Assembly: GCF_004353185.1 (NCBI RefSeq)
Contig: NZ_SMUS01000033.1
Span: 1-46,039 of the forward strand
Origin: Clostridium cuniculi
GTDB taxonomy: Bacteria > Bacillota > Clostridia > Clostridiales > Clostridiaceae
Length of the DNA: 46,039 nt
Reading direction: 5' to 3'
Part shown: positions 7,430-16,228 of the stretch, piece by piece
Numbering within the stretch: position 1 is the first letter of the stretch
Layout: the number at the start of each line of letters is the position of its first letter
Notes under the pieces: generated by a model
Seen by the model: only the letters and a program-made list of their open reading frames with translations
The model's database searches: none
What the model was told of the DNA's origin: nothing
Program-made: the position numbers and the translations under genes

Positions 7430-8614
7430 ATGTTTAGTTTATTATTAGCAGTCATATATTTAGCTTTTATTAGTCTAGGACTGCCAGATTCATTATTAGG
7501 CTCTGTTTGGCCTACAATCTATCAGGAATTTAATGTACCTGTATCTTATGCAGGTGCAATTTTTATGATTATTTCTGCTGGTACAATTTTTTCTAGTTTA
7601 CAAAGTGATCGTCTTACAAAATCATTAGGCACAGGTAAAGTTACAGCATTTAGTGTTCTAATGACAGCAGTAGCCTTGTTTGGCTTTTCCATAAGTCATT
7701 CTTATTGGATGTTAGTTTTATGGGCAATACCTTATGGACTTGGTGCAGGTAGTGTTGATGCTTCCTTAAATAATTATGTAGCACTCCATTATAAGAGTCA
7801 TCATATGAGTTGGCTTCATTGCATGTGGGGTGTTGGTGCTAGTATAGGTCCATATATTATGAGTTTCGCATTAGTTAATGGACAAACTTGGAATATGGGA
7901 TATCGTTATATATCTCTAATTCAAGTTGCTCTAACTATCATAATTATGTTAAGTTTGCCTCTTTGGAAAAAACGTCCTGTTATAAGTGATATACAAGAAG
8001 CTGAAAATGGAAAAGATAAAGTACTTACATTGAAAGAGATATTTAATATTCCTGGAGCTAAACAATTAATGCTTATGTTTTTCTGTTACTGTGCATTAGA
8101 ACAAACAGCTGGGTTATGGGCTAGTAGTTACTTGGTATTACAACATGGATTTGATTTAGAAGTAGCAACAAGTTATGGAAGTCTATTTTTTATAGGTATT
8201 ACAGTAGGACGAGCTATTAGTGGATTTATTACAATGAAGCTCAATGATAAACAAATGATTTATTTAGGACAAGGTTTAATTTTAATTGGTATTATACTTA
8301 TGTGTTTACCACTTGGGCATCAAGTAGCTTTAATAGGCTTAGTTACTATTGGGCTTGGTTGCGCTCCAATATACCCATGCATTATTCATTCTACACCTAG
8401 CAATTTTGGAAAAGATAAGTCACAAGCAATTATAGGTGTACAAATGGCAAGTGCCTATGTTGGAAATTTATTAATGCCACCACTATTTGGTATTATTGCA
8501 AATCATATAAGTGCAATAGTTTTCCCAATATATTTACTATTAATTTTGATAGTTATGGTGGTAATGCATATTAAATTAAATAAAAGTGTATCGGAAAATA
8601 TCTTAATAAATTAA
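7430..8614 (+). CDS. MFS sugar transporter (fucose-permease-like)
   Basis: A 394-residue major facilitator with about 12 helices. The first helix (YLAFISLGLPDSLLGSVWP) and the inter-helix loop SDRLTKSLGTGKV are typical of the FucP-like (COG0738) group of sugar and small-molecule permeases. The ATG follows GGGGGAAGG. It is divergently transcribed from the AraC-type regulator, which suggests shared control and a related substrate to the neighbouring ABC importer. Just after the stop, a different frame reads as a fragment of another gene before the terminator at 8703, so a downstream operon partner may have been lost. Confidence 0.83.
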   Translation: MFSLLLAVIYLAFISLGLPDSLLGSVWPTIYQEFNVPVSYAGAIFMIISAGTIFSSLQSDRLTKSLGTGKVTAFSVLMTAVALFGFSISHSYWMLVLWAIPYGLGAGSVDASLNNYVALHYKSHHMSWLHCMWGVGASIGPYIMSFALVNGQTWNMGYRYISLIQVALTIIIMLSLPLWKKRPVISDIQEAENGKDKVLTLKEIFNIPGAKQLMLMFFCYCALEQTAGLWASSYLVLQHGFDLEVATSYGSLFFIGITVGRAISGFITMKLNDKQMIYLGQGLILIGIILMCLPLGHQVALIGLVTIGLGCAPIYPCIIHSTPSNFGKDKSQAIIGVQMASAYVGNLLMPPLFGIIANHISAIVFPIYLLLILIVMVVMHIKLNKSVSENILIN

Positions 8615-8694
8615 AAAAAGATATACCTGGAGATGGATATTATGAAAGTTGCATAATTGGAATTGAAGGAAATCAAATTGAAATAACAATATAA
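8584..8694 (+). pseudogene. 3' remnant of an unrecognised gene after the MFS transporter
   Basis: In a frame overlapping the end of the MFS gene, codons read LKKDIPGDGYYESCIIGIEG and on to ITI, then TAA (8692-8694). The composition looks coding, but there is no start or ribosome site. The terminator begins 8 bases later. I interpret it as the tail of a deleted gene; the family is not recognised. Confidence 0.35.
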
Positions 8695-8702
8695 TTTAAT
8701 TA

Positions 8703-8746
8703 AAAAAGTGCTAGATATATTAAAATATAAATACCTAGCACTTTTT
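8703..8746. terminator. Bidirectional rho-independent terminator
   Basis: AAAAAGTGCTAG pairs perfectly with CTAGCACTTTTT, giving A/T tracts on both sides. It lies between the convergent MFS and ferritin genes and can serve both. Confidence 0.85.
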
Positions 8747-8786
8747 ATCTAATTATTATCTTATAGCATTTAATATAATACAGAAA

Positions 8787-9296
8787 CTATACAGTTTGTG
8801 GAGATACATATTGTCTTTTTTGCAGTTCATCATCAAGTAAATACAATGCTGCTTGGTTATCTCCAACTCTTCTTACTTTTTTAAGTAAAGCATTAAAGTT
8901 ATTTTCTTCTTCTACTTGTTCATCAATAAACCACTTAAGTAAACTAATTGTAGAATGTTCCCTCTCTTCATAAGCTATATCTGTTAATAAATATATTTTC
9001 TTTGTAACTAATTGCTCATGCTCATATCCCTTTTGGAACACATCAATGATTCCATCATATTCTATTTGTGGCTTATTTACTTGTTCTAATTCAATTGATC
9101 CATTTTTTTGATATACATAATCATATAATTTCATAGCATGATCTAATTCTTCTTTAGCTTGAACTCTAAAGAAATTAGCAAATCCACTTAAATCAATAGA
9201 TTCACAATATCCAGCCATTGCAAGATATGTATAAGAAGAATAAAATTCAAAGTTAACTTGTTCATTAAGAGCTTTTAATAATTTTTCACTAAGCAT
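8787..9296 (-). CDS. ftnA: Ferritin
   Basis: A 169-residue non-haem ferritin that oxidises and stores iron in a 24-subunit shell. All ferroxidase ligands occur at the same residue numbers as in E. coli FtnA: E17, E50, H53, E94, Q127, E130, with the extra site-C glutamates E49, E126 and E129. Strong site GGAGGAG before the ATG. It is monocistronic, with its own promoter (9326-9354) and the terminator at 8703-8746. I see no clear Fur or PerR box. Confidence 0.95.
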   Translation of the reverse strand: MLSEKLLKALNEQVNFEFYSSYTYLAMAGYCESIDLSGFANFFRVQAKEELDHAMKLYDYVYQKNGSIELEQVNKPQIEYDGIIDVFQKGYEHEQLVTKKIYLLTDIAYEEREHSTISLLKWFIDEQVEEENNFNALLKKVRRVGDNQAALYLLDDELQKRQYVSPQTV

Positions 9297-9325
9297 TTCC
9301 TTAACTCCTCCTATATTAATATATA

Positions 9326-9354
9326 ATTATATAATATATTAAATATTATGTTAA
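9326..9354 (-). promoter_or_regulatory. Promoter of the ferritin gene
   Basis: On the minus strand TTAACA, 17 bases and TATAAT lie 30 bases before the ferritin ATG. The match is good, but the region is nearly all A and T. Confidence 0.5.
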
Positions 9355-9540
9355 TGGCAATAATTTGTTATTAATTTCATCAAAAATTTCCACTAATTGA
9401 ATTTAATATTTTTAATTATTTACAAGAAATTTAGAATTAAATTAAGCTATTCTTTACTAAATAAATTTGTTAATTAATATTATTTTTATAATATTAATGG
9501 TAAAATATAAATAAATAGTAAATTATTGAGGTATATTATA

Positions 9541-10323
9541 TTGAATGAAAATTATATATTAGAAATGAAAAATTTAAAGAAAAATTATGGTAGTAATGAA
9601 GTTCTTAAAGGTATAAACCTTAAGGTAAAAAAAGGCGAAATTATTGGATATATAGGTGCAAATGGTGCTGGCAAAAGTACTACTGTAAAAATTATATTAG
9701 GTCTAATTGAAGATTATGAAGGCGATGTAATATTATTTGGTGAAAATATAAAGGATGGAGATGGAGAATATAAAAAAAGAATAGGCTATGTCCCTGAAAT
9801 TGCAGATCTTTATGAAAGCTTAACAGCTATGGAATATTTAACTTTCATTGGTCAGTTATATGGGGTAGAGGTAAATTCTCTTGAAAAAAGAGCAAAATCA
9901 CTTATGGAGTTATTAGGAATATCACAATGTATTAATACAAGAATATCAGCTTGTTCTAAAGGTATGAAACAAAAGATACTCCTTATATCTAGCTTAATTC
10001 ACAATCCTGATATTTTATTTTTGGACGAGCCTTTAAGTGGATTAGATGCAAATACAGTTATGATAGTTAAAGAGCTTATGTCATCTCTTGTAGCACAAGG
10101 GAAAACGATCTTTTACTCATCTCACATCATGGACGTAGTTGAGAAACTAAGTAATCGAATTGTACTTCTTAATAAGGGATCTATAGTTGCAGATGGTACC
10201 TTTGAAGAATTACAAAAAAGTAGTGATGAAGGAACTTTAGAAGAAATATTTAATCAATTAACAGGATTTAATAACCATAAAGAAATAGCTAATAAAATTA
10301 CATCTTTAATTAGTGAGGTGTAG
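9541..10323 (+). CDS. ABC transporter ATP-binding protein (ABC-2 exporter type)
   Basis: ATPase of about 260 residues that powers the adjacent membrane protein. Walker A GANGAGKST, Q-loop region, the signature motif in degenerate form (SACSKGMKQKI), Walker B ILFLDEP with LSGLDAN, and the switch histidine in YSSHIMD. I choose the TTG at 9541 (MNENYILEMKNL) because GAGG lies nine bases before it; a TTG five codons upstream has no ribosome site. The next gene follows after four bases. Such pairs export peptides, lipids or drugs; the cargo is unknown. Confidence 0.9.
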   Translation: MNENYILEMKNLKKNYGSNEVLKGINLKVKKGEIIGYIGANGAGKSTTVKIILGLIEDYEGDVILFGENIKDGDGEYKKRIGYVPEIADLYESLTAMEYLTFIGQLYGVEVNSLEKRAKSLMELLGISQCINTRISACSKGMKQKILLISSLIHNPDILFLDEPLSGLDANTVMIVKELMSSLVAQGKTIFYSSHIMDVVEKLSNRIVLLNKGSIVADGTFEELQKSSDEGTLEEIFNQLTGFNNHKEIANKITSLISEV

Positions 10324-10327
10324 TTTT

Positions 10328-11977
10328 ATGAATGAACATATATTTTTAAGAATATTAGATAAAATAAAATTACTATATATATCTATGGGTGTAGATTATG
10401 AAAAAATGAGGTTAATTTTGAAATATAAATTAACTATGGATAGTAGAAGAACTTCAACTTTAGTAAATGGAAATATTAATGAAGGAAAAGAAAAAAACTA
10501 CTTTCTTATATCATTAATTATGTATGCTTTCATGGGACTGTTTATTGGACTAATAACTTTTATACCAATAAATAAAATGTATGTATATACAATAATTTTG
10601 GCTTTGTTTATGTTTTTAGTCTTAACTGTTTTTATTGCAGATTTTTCTACTGTATTACTTGATGTAAGAGATAGCAATTTAATTAAAATTACTGGGGTTA
10701 ATAATAAAACATTAAATGCAGCAAAAATAACACATATTGTATATTATGTACTTATGATTTCAGTGGCTTTAGGATGGCTTGCTATAATAGGTGCTTTCGT
10801 TAATGGAATAGCAATAGGAATATTATTCTTATTAGATATTATAATAATTGATATATTTATGATAGTTATTACAGCCTTAGTATATTATTTTATACTTAAA
10901 CACTTCAATGGAGAAAAGGTAAAAGACATCATAAATTTCGTACAAATAATATTAACGTCAACCATGGTTATAGGATATCAACTTATTCCAAGAATATTTG
11001 AATTTACTGATTTAAATATTTCATATACAGAAAAACTTTGGAACTTATTAGTTCCTCCAATGTGGTTTGCAGCCCCAATATATGCTTTAGATCAAGGTCA
11101 ATTAACAAGTATATCATTATCATTGTTAGCTTTTTCTATATTTATACCATTAATTGCAATAGTAACTTATGTAAAGAAGAGTAAGCAATTTGAAAATTAT
11201 CTATCAAAACTAAACGCCAATGATGGAAAAGAAAATAAAAAGAAAAAAGGATTGCTATATAAACTAGGATATATATTTTGTAAGAATAATGAAGAAAAAG
11301 CTATTTATAGCTTTAGTAGTTCACTAATAAAAAATGAAAGAGATTTTAAACTAAAATTATATCCCAATTTAGGATTTTCTCTTATTATGCCTTTCTTATT
11401 TATGTTCATAATTAATGATAGTCATAATATAGGAAGTTTCTCAGAGTGGAAAAATAGTATAGCAAACTCAAACTCTTATTTATATATTTACTTTTTTATT
11501 TTAATGTTTGGCAATACATTATCGCTTCTCCAATTTTCTAGTGATTATAAAGCTTCATGGTTATATATAAGTACACCTATTAAAAATAAATCTATAATAT
11601 ATAAAGGATGCTATAAAGCTGTTTTTATAAATTTATTATTACCACTATTTATGGTTCAATCAATAGCTTTTATATGGTTATTTGGTTTAAAAGTAATACC
11701 ACATCTAATAGTTATACTTGCTTTTGCAACCTTAGTTATTCCAGTAGAACACTTTATTAGTAATTTTAAATTACCATTTAGTGTACAAGCAAATGTAGTA
11801 GATTCATCACAAAATCTTATTGTTTTCTTTATATCTTTTTGCATAGTTGGTTTAGGTGCATTAATACACTTTTTATTAAGTAAAAATACTTTTGCAATAG
11901 TAATATATAGTTTAATTTTAATTGTTTTGAATTTAGTTATTTGGAATAAGGCTATAATAGTTAAAGATAAAATATAG
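10328..11977 (+). CDS. ABC-2 type transporter membrane subunit
   Basis: A 549-residue polytopic protein with roughly 12 hydrophobic segments in two halves and a charged, Lys-rich cytoplasmic loop in the middle (around residue 300). It is the partner of the preceding ATPase, whose stop lies four bases upstream. The start is the ATG at 10328, preceded by GAGGTG; an upstream in-frame GTG at 10313 lies before that site and is unlikely. Large clostridial permeases of this shape are mostly uncharacterised, and I cannot name a substrate. Confidence 0.82.
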   Translation: MNEHIFLRILDKIKLLYISMGVDYEKMRLILKYKLTMDSRRTSTLVNGNINEGKEKNYFLISLIMYAFMGLFIGLITFIPINKMYVYTIILALFMFLVLTVFIADFSTVLLDVRDSNLIKITGVNNKTLNAAKITHIVYYVLMISVALGWLAIIGAFVNGIAIGILFLLDIIIIDIFMIVITALVYYFILKHFNGEKVKDIINFVQIILTSTMVIGYQLIPRIFEFTDLNISYTEKLWNLLVPPMWFAAPIYALDQGQLTSISLSLLAFSIFIPLIAIVTYVKKSKQFENYLSKLNANDGKENKKKKGLLYKLGYIFCKNNEEKAIYSFSSSLIKNERDFKLKLYPNLGFSLIMPFLFMFIINDSHNIGSFSEWKNSIANSNSYLYIYFFILMFGNTLSLLQFSSDYKASWLYISTPIKNKSIIYKGCYKAVFINLLLPLFMVQSIAFIWLFGLKVIPHLIVILAFATLVIPVEHFISNFKLPFSVQANVVDSSQNLIVFFISFCIVGLGALIHFLLSKNTFAIVIYSLILIVLNLVIWNKAIIVKDKI

Positions 11978-11995
11978 TTTAAGTATATACAAAAT

Positions 11996-12032
11996 AGAAG
12001 TGAAGTTTCTTTCTTAATGAGGCTTCACTTCT
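11996..12032. terminator. Rho-independent terminator after the ABC-2 exporter genes
   Basis: AGAAGTGAAG pairs with CTTCACTTCT around a 17-base loop, followed by a T-rich run on the plus strand, 18 bases after the permease stop. Confidence 0.7.
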
Positions 12033-12131
12033 TATATTTTATATTAAACAAAAGACATCAGAATTATCAAAATTTATTTAATAACCATTAATAACTATAT
12101 ATCATATTTAAATTTTAATTTACAGAAACTC

Positions 12132-12587
12132 TCATTTACTCTTTAATAGAAATTCCTTATGTAGCTTCCAAGTATTATCTTCCCATTTATAAATACAAAT
12201 ATTATCAAAGCTACAATTAAAATAACATGGTATTTTATTTACATATTCCCAAAGAGAATTAAAAATCTTCTGTATTCTTTTTGATGATAAAGTAACATGA
12301 AAAATTTTATCTTTCCCATCAGTTTCACTAAAATCTATATATGGTAACTTATTAAGTTCTTCTATCAATTTATCATGTATCTCTTTGGCTTTACTAGACA
12401 TTATAACCTTCATATATATAACTCTATCATCAAAATGATCATATCCATCAATTATATAATTTGTAGAACTTTCATTACTACAAATATTTTTAATAACGTT
12501 TTCTAAATCACTAATATTACCATCATACTCAAAAGGTGATTTAATAGTAAAATGTGCTGGTAATTTAGATGATTTAGCTTTAATCAT
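12132..12587 (-). pseudogene. 2H phosphoesterase (2'-5' RNA ligase-like), apparently 5'-truncated
   Basis: The frame encodes 151 residues with the two HxT motifs of the 2H superfamily, HFTIKSPF near residue 12 and HVTLSS near residue 98, spaced as usual. Relatives are about 170-180 residues long and have a first beta strand and helix (~30 residues) before the first HxT; here the motif follows only 11 residues. No ribosome site precedes the ATG. Instead a perfect 12-base-stem hairpin (12590-12616) abuts it. I conclude that the 5' end was lost and the remainder may be untranslated, though an intact short protein cannot be excluded. Full-length relatives process or bind RNA termini or cyclic phosphates. 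Confidence 0.6.
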
Positions 12588-12589
12588 TT

Positions 12590-12616
12590 AATAAGAACTT
12601 TCTTAAAGTTCTTATT
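12590..12616. repeat. Perfect inverted repeat abutting the truncated 2H gene
   Basis: AATAAGAACTTT, CTT, AAAGTTCTTATT: a 12-base perfect stem with a three-base loop, ending two bases before the ATG at 12587. It could be a terminator-like hairpin or the scar of a rearrangement. Confidence 0.6.
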
Positions 12617-12686
12617 AGTATTTTCTTCTTATTTTTTACTTATATCTTTTAATAAAATATCTTGCTCTACCTAAGAAAATTAAAAA

Positions 12687-12756
12687 AGAGATATAATTCA
12701 ACATTAGTATACCTATTAAAGTTAGATATACATAATTACAGTTAAATTATATCTCT
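12687..12756 (-). terminator. Rho-independent terminator of uraA
   Basis: On the minus strand AGAGATATAATT pairs perfectly with AATTATATCTCT across a 46-base loop, followed by TTTTTT. It lies about 40 bases past the uraA stop. Confidence 0.65.
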
Positions 12757-12794
12757 CAATTTATATTAAATTTCTATTTCCTAAATATAACTAT

Positions 12795-14084
12795 TTAAGC
12801 TTCTTCATTCATAATTCCAAGTTTATCAAAGATTATAAATGCTAAATTTAAAACAATTCCAACTACAGTTGCTAATCCCATTCCTGTTAACTCTATAACA
12901 CCTATACTTAATTTTATACCACTTAATCCTACCATAAATATAACTGATGTAAGTATTAAATTTCTTGATTTTGAAAAGTCTACTTTGGCTTCTATAAAAG
13001 TTCTAAGCCCTGATGTTGCAATAGTTCCAAATAATAATAAGCTCACACCACCTATTACTGGAGTTGGTATTGTACTTATTATAGCTGAAAGCTTACCTGA
13101 AAATCCTAATATCATTGAAAATATTCCAGCACCACATATTACATATACACTATATACTTTTGTTAGTGCCATAACACCTATATTTTCACCATAAGTAGTT
13201 GTTGGTACTGAACCAAACATACCAGAAATCATAGTTGATAATCCATCTCCTAAAAGTGATCTATGAAGTCCTGGATCTTTTGATAAATCTCTACCTACTA
13301 TACTACTAGTAACTTTTAAATGTCCTATATGTTCAGCTATTACTACAAATGTAGCTGGAAGTATAGTTAATATAGCTGTAATATCAAACTTAGCTATTTT
13401 TATTTGTGGTACTGTAAAAAATGATGCACTTCCTATAGCCCCAAAATCAACAAGCCCCATAAAGCAAGCTGTTATATATCCAACAACAACTCCTATTAAA
13501 ATAGGTATTACTTTTAAAAATCCTCTTAATAATACACTACTTAATATAACTGATATAAGAGTAACCATTGATACTATAACCCAAGTTTTATTAAGCTCTG
13601 GTGAATTTGATCCTCCCACAGGAAAACCTGCCATATCAGCTGCTGTAGTTGCAAGTTCTAACCCTATAATAGTAACTATTGCTCCCATTGCTGCAGGTGG
13701 GAATAATTTATTAATCCAGCCTGTCCCTGTATAACCTACAATAATTGCTACTATTGAAAACACAAGTCCTGAAGCTACAAATCCTCCTTGTACAGTTTGA
13801 AAGTTATATCCTTCACTAAACAATAAAAATGTTGGGGTTAAAAAAGCAAAACTAGATCCCAAATATGATGGTATACCTTTCTTTGTAATAAATGCATAAA
13901 GCAAAGTACCTATTCCGTTAAAAAATAACACTGTTGTTGGGTCAATATTAAATAAAATAGGAACCAAAACAGATGATCCAAACATTGCAAATAAATGTTG
14001 TATACTTAATGGAATTGCTCTCTTCATTGGTACTTTCTCATTAACATCTACCATTAATACTTCATTTTCTGATATCTTTTCCAT
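12795..14084 (-). CDS. uraA: Uracil permease (NCS2 family)
   Basis: A 429-residue NCS2 permease importing uracil with protons. N-terminal motif PLSIQHLFAMFGSSVLVP, then YLGSSFAFLTP, the conserved signature around GLELATTAADMAGF, and FVVIAEHIGHL with the family's conserved Glu-His, plus TTYGENIG. The length and motif set match UraA/PyrP. ATG start with AAGGAG eight bases upstream. Promoter at 14138-14166 gives a leader of only about 45 bases, containing a PyrR-binding hairpin immediately before the ribosome site. Monocistronic with its own terminator. Uracil is the most likely substrate because of the PyrR element. Confidence 0.93.
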   Translation of the reverse strand: MEKISENEVLMVDVNEKVPMKRAIPLSIQHLFAMFGSSVLVPILFNIDPTTVLFFNGIGTLLYAFITKKGIPSYLGSSFAFLTPTFLLFSEGYNFQTVQGGFVASGLVFSIVAIIVGYTGTGWINKLFPPAAMGAIVTIIGLELATTAADMAGFPVGGSNSPELNKTWVIVSMVTLISVILSSVLLRGFLKVIPILIGVVVGYITACFMGLVDFGAIGSASFFTVPQIKIAKFDITAILTILPATFVVIAEHIGHLKVTSSIVGRDLSKDPGLHRSLLGDGLSTMISGMFGSVPTTTYGENIGVMALTKVYSVYVICGAGIFSMILGFSGKLSAIISTIPTPVIGGVSLLLFGTIATSGLRTFIEAKVDFSKSRNLILTSVIFMVGLSGIKLSIGVIELTGMGLATVVGIVLNLAFIIFDKLGIMNEEA

Positions 14085-14098
14085 ATTCCATTCTCCTT

Positions 14099-14118
14099 CT
14101 TAGTTTCTCTGAACTAAA
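14099..14118 (-). promoter_or_regulatory. PyrR-binding hairpin in the uraA leader
   Basis: The minus strand reads AGTTCAGAGAAACT (14102-14115) within a seven-pair stem. It has the exact CAGAGA hexaloop of the Bacillus PyrR binding loops. It fits the consensus ARUCCNGNGAGGYU, apart from one C to U and two G to A changes; these give Watson-Crick U-A pairs in the stem. The 3' arm ends next to the AAGGAG ribosome site (14093-14098). There is no room for an attenuator, so PyrR bound with UMP or UTP would block translation. This is inference from motif and position. Confidence 0.75.
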
Positions 14119-14137
14119 TTTAAAGTATTTTTTATAC

Positions 14138-14166
14138 AATATATCATCTTTTATACCAAAATACAA
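14138..14166 (-). promoter_or_regulatory. Promoter of uraA
   Basis: TTGTAT, 17 bases, TATATT on the minus strand, ending 54 bases before the ATG. Confidence 0.6.
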
Positions 14167-14315
14167 CATTTTTCTCTTAATTTATTAATTCAGAATAAAT
14201 AAGTTATCTTTACTAACATATACCTTAATATTTTAAAATAATTTTACAAATTATTAATAATATTGTTATATTATTTATTAAAATATAATATTATTAGCTT
14301 CAATAAAAAACCTAA

Positions 14316-15197
14316 TTACATTCTCATTGCAAGATGAGCTATACCTAATATTCCAGCATTATTACCTACTTTTGCCCTTTCAAATTTAATATCCCTATAA
14401 TTAGGCATTATAAACTTACAAATATTCTCTTTAATATATTCTACTATATATTCTTGTTCCATAATTCCTCCACCTAATACTATAAGTGATGGATTAAATA
14501 TATGAACTAAATTTACTAAACCAAATATTATTTCAAGAATCCATTGATCAACTATGTTTTTAACTTTTTCATTCTCATTAATAAGATCAAAAATTAATCT
14601 ACCATCTACTTCAGTTAACCCTAATTCTTTTTTTACTTTTTCAACTAATGCTGTAGTAGATGCATAAGCTTCATAACATCCATTAGCCCCACAAGTACAT
14701 ACTTTGCCATGTGCATGAGTAATTATATGTCCAAATTCACCAGCAGAACCGTAGCCCCCTCTGTATATTTCTCCTTTTTCTACAATAGCACCGCCAATTC
14801 CAGTACCATATGCAATACATAAAAAACTTTTATTATTTAAGCCAGCTCCATAATAAGCTTCACCTATAGCTGCTGCATTTACATCATTTTCTACAACAGT
14901 TGGTATATTAAATTTTTCTTCTATTCTTTTTTTTATTTCCATTCCTGTCCATCCTGGAATATTATCTGAAGCAAATATTATTTTACCTTTAACATGATCT
15001 ACTTGCCCTGCTGTACTTATCCCTATTCTATCTATATTTTCATATTGACTAATAATATTAAAAACTCTATTTATTAATGCTTGTCCCCCTTCCTGTGCCA
15101 TAGTGGGTACTTCACTTTTATCAATAATTTCTCCTTTTTCATTGATAATACCTATTTTTATAGCTGTTCCTCCAATATCTAAAGCTAAAATTCTCAT
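14316..15197 (-). CDS. nanK: N-acetylmannosamine kinase (ROK family)
   Basis: ROK sugar kinase that phosphorylates ManNAc to ManNAc-6-P, the step between NanA and NanE. From the ATG at 15197 (GAGGTG upstream; an in-frame ATG 12 codons earlier lacks a site) it is 293 residues. It has the phosphate-binding DIGGTAIK at 7-14, the catalytic Asp in VENDVNAAA (D105) and the ROK zinc site H157 with CTCGANGC (C167, C169, C174). Family membership is certain; the substrate is inferred from its place at the end of the nan operon. Glucose or allose kinase are the alternatives. No clear terminator follows, only A/T-rich repeats. Confidence 0.83.
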   Translation of the reverse strand: MRILALDIGGTAIKIGIINEKGEIIDKSEVPTMAQEGGQALINRVFNIISQYENIDRIGISTAGQVDHVKGKIIFASDNIPGWTGMEIKKRIEEKFNIPTVVENDVNAAAIGEAYYGAGLNNKSFLCIAYGTGIGGAIVEKGEIYRGGYGSAGEFGHIITHAHGKVCTCGANGCYEAYASTTALVEKVKKELGLTEVDGRLIFDLINENEKVKNIVDQWILEIIFGLVNLVHIFNPSLIVLGGGIMEQEYIVEYIKENICKFIMPNYRDIKFERAKVGNNAGILGIAHLAMRM

Positions 15198-15249
15198 TTT
15201 TAACACCTCATATATACTTAAATACCAAAACAATTTTATAAATATAAAA

Positions 15250-15277
15250 TATAGGTATAGACTTATCTATACCTATA
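15250..15277 (-). other. Intercistronic inverted repeat between nanA and nanK
   Basis: TATAGGTATAGA and TCTATACCTATA form a perfect 12-base stem with loop CTTA. It may stabilise the nanA end of the mRNA. The arm includes GTATAGAC (15255-15262), the complement of the GTCTATAC repeats before nanE, so it could also be an intragenic operator. Confidence 0.55.
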
Positions 15278-15284
15278 CCTTTAT

Positions 15285-16199
15285 TTAAAGAGTATATTTT
15301 TCTATTGCACTAATAATTTTTTCATAAAGTGCCCTTACTCTTGGCATTTCACATTCATCTACAGGCTCTAATGGAAGTCTTGTTGTACCTATGTCAATAC
15401 CCCTTAATTTAATAATCTCTTTTGCAACACCATAAAGAGATGGAAATGAAAGAAGTTCCTCTATTATTTCATTAATTGTAAATTGTACCTCTTTCGCTTT
15501 TTCTATGTCATTATTTGAAAAATATTCTTCAGCTTTCAAGAAAAGTTCTGGCATCACTCCATAAGTTCCTCCTATTCCTGAATCTGCTCCCATAATTCTT
15601 CCTGATATATATTGCTCATCAGGTCCGTTGAAAACTATTAGTCTTTCTCCCCCAATAGCTTTAAACCTTTGAATGTCATAAGTACTCATACTACTATTTT
15701 TTACTCCTATAACACTTGGGCAAGATAACATTTTCTTCAATAAATTATTTGATAATGAATATCCTGTAGTTTGAGGTATATTATAAATTATAAATGGAAG
15801 GTTTGTACTATTAATTATATTTTTCCAATGTAATTCAATACTTCTTTCTGGAAGTCCATAATAAACATTAGGAACCGCTGATAAGGCATGAGCTCCTTTT
15901 TCTTCTGCATGTTTAGCAAGTTCAACACTATCTCTAGTTGCTGCTGCTCCTACATGAACAATAATAGTTAGTTCCTTTCCTACCTCATCTATTACTGCTT
16001 CAAGTAGCTTTTTTCTTTCATCTACAGTTAATAAGAATCCTTCTCCTGAACTTCCACCAACATATAAACCCTTTACTCCTTTATTAGCATAAAATCTTGC
16101 TAACTTTTTAGTAGCATCTATACTTATATTTCCATCCTCATTAAAACAAGTATAAAATGCTATAAATATTCCCTTAAAATCTTCTTTACAAAAATCCAT
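15285..16199 (-). CDS. nanA: N-acetylneuraminate lyase
   Basis: TIM-barrel class I aldolase (DHDPS/NAL superfamily) that splits sialic acid into ManNAc and pyruvate in the cytoplasm. It has GGSSGEG at 48-54, which binds the pyruvate carboxylate, Tyr139 in IIYNIPQTTGY, and the Schiff-base Lys167 in VIGVKNSS. At 304 residues it is slightly longer than E. coli NanA (297), with a few extra N-terminal residues. Start ATG with AAGGTG. It follows the permease gene by 29 bases. The sialic-acid assignment over dihydrodipicolinate synthase rests on GGSSGEG and the nanE/nanK neighbours. Confidence 0.9.
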   Translation of the reverse strand: MDFCKEDFKGIFIAFYTCFNEDGNISIDATKKLARFYANKGVKGLYVGGSSGEGFLLTVDERKKLLEAVIDEVGKELTIIVHVGAAATRDSVELAKHAEEKGAHALSAVPNVYYGLPERSIELHWKNIINSTNLPFIIYNIPQTTGYSLSNNLLKKMLSCPSVIGVKNSSMSTYDIQRFKAIGGERLIVFNGPDEQYISGRIMGADSGIGGTYGVMPELFLKAEEYFSNNDIEKAKEVQFTINEIIEELLSFPSLYGVAKEIIKLRGIDIGTTRLPLEPVDECEMPRVRALYEKIISAIEKYTL

Positions 16200-16228
16200 A
16201 TTTCTACACCTTCTTCTTTTTTTTATCT

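Noticed and set aside
14170..14315. A/T-only repeats after nanK that could pair as a terminator.
   Set aside because: No GC-containing stem and no clear T-run; I could not support a terminator for the nan operon here.
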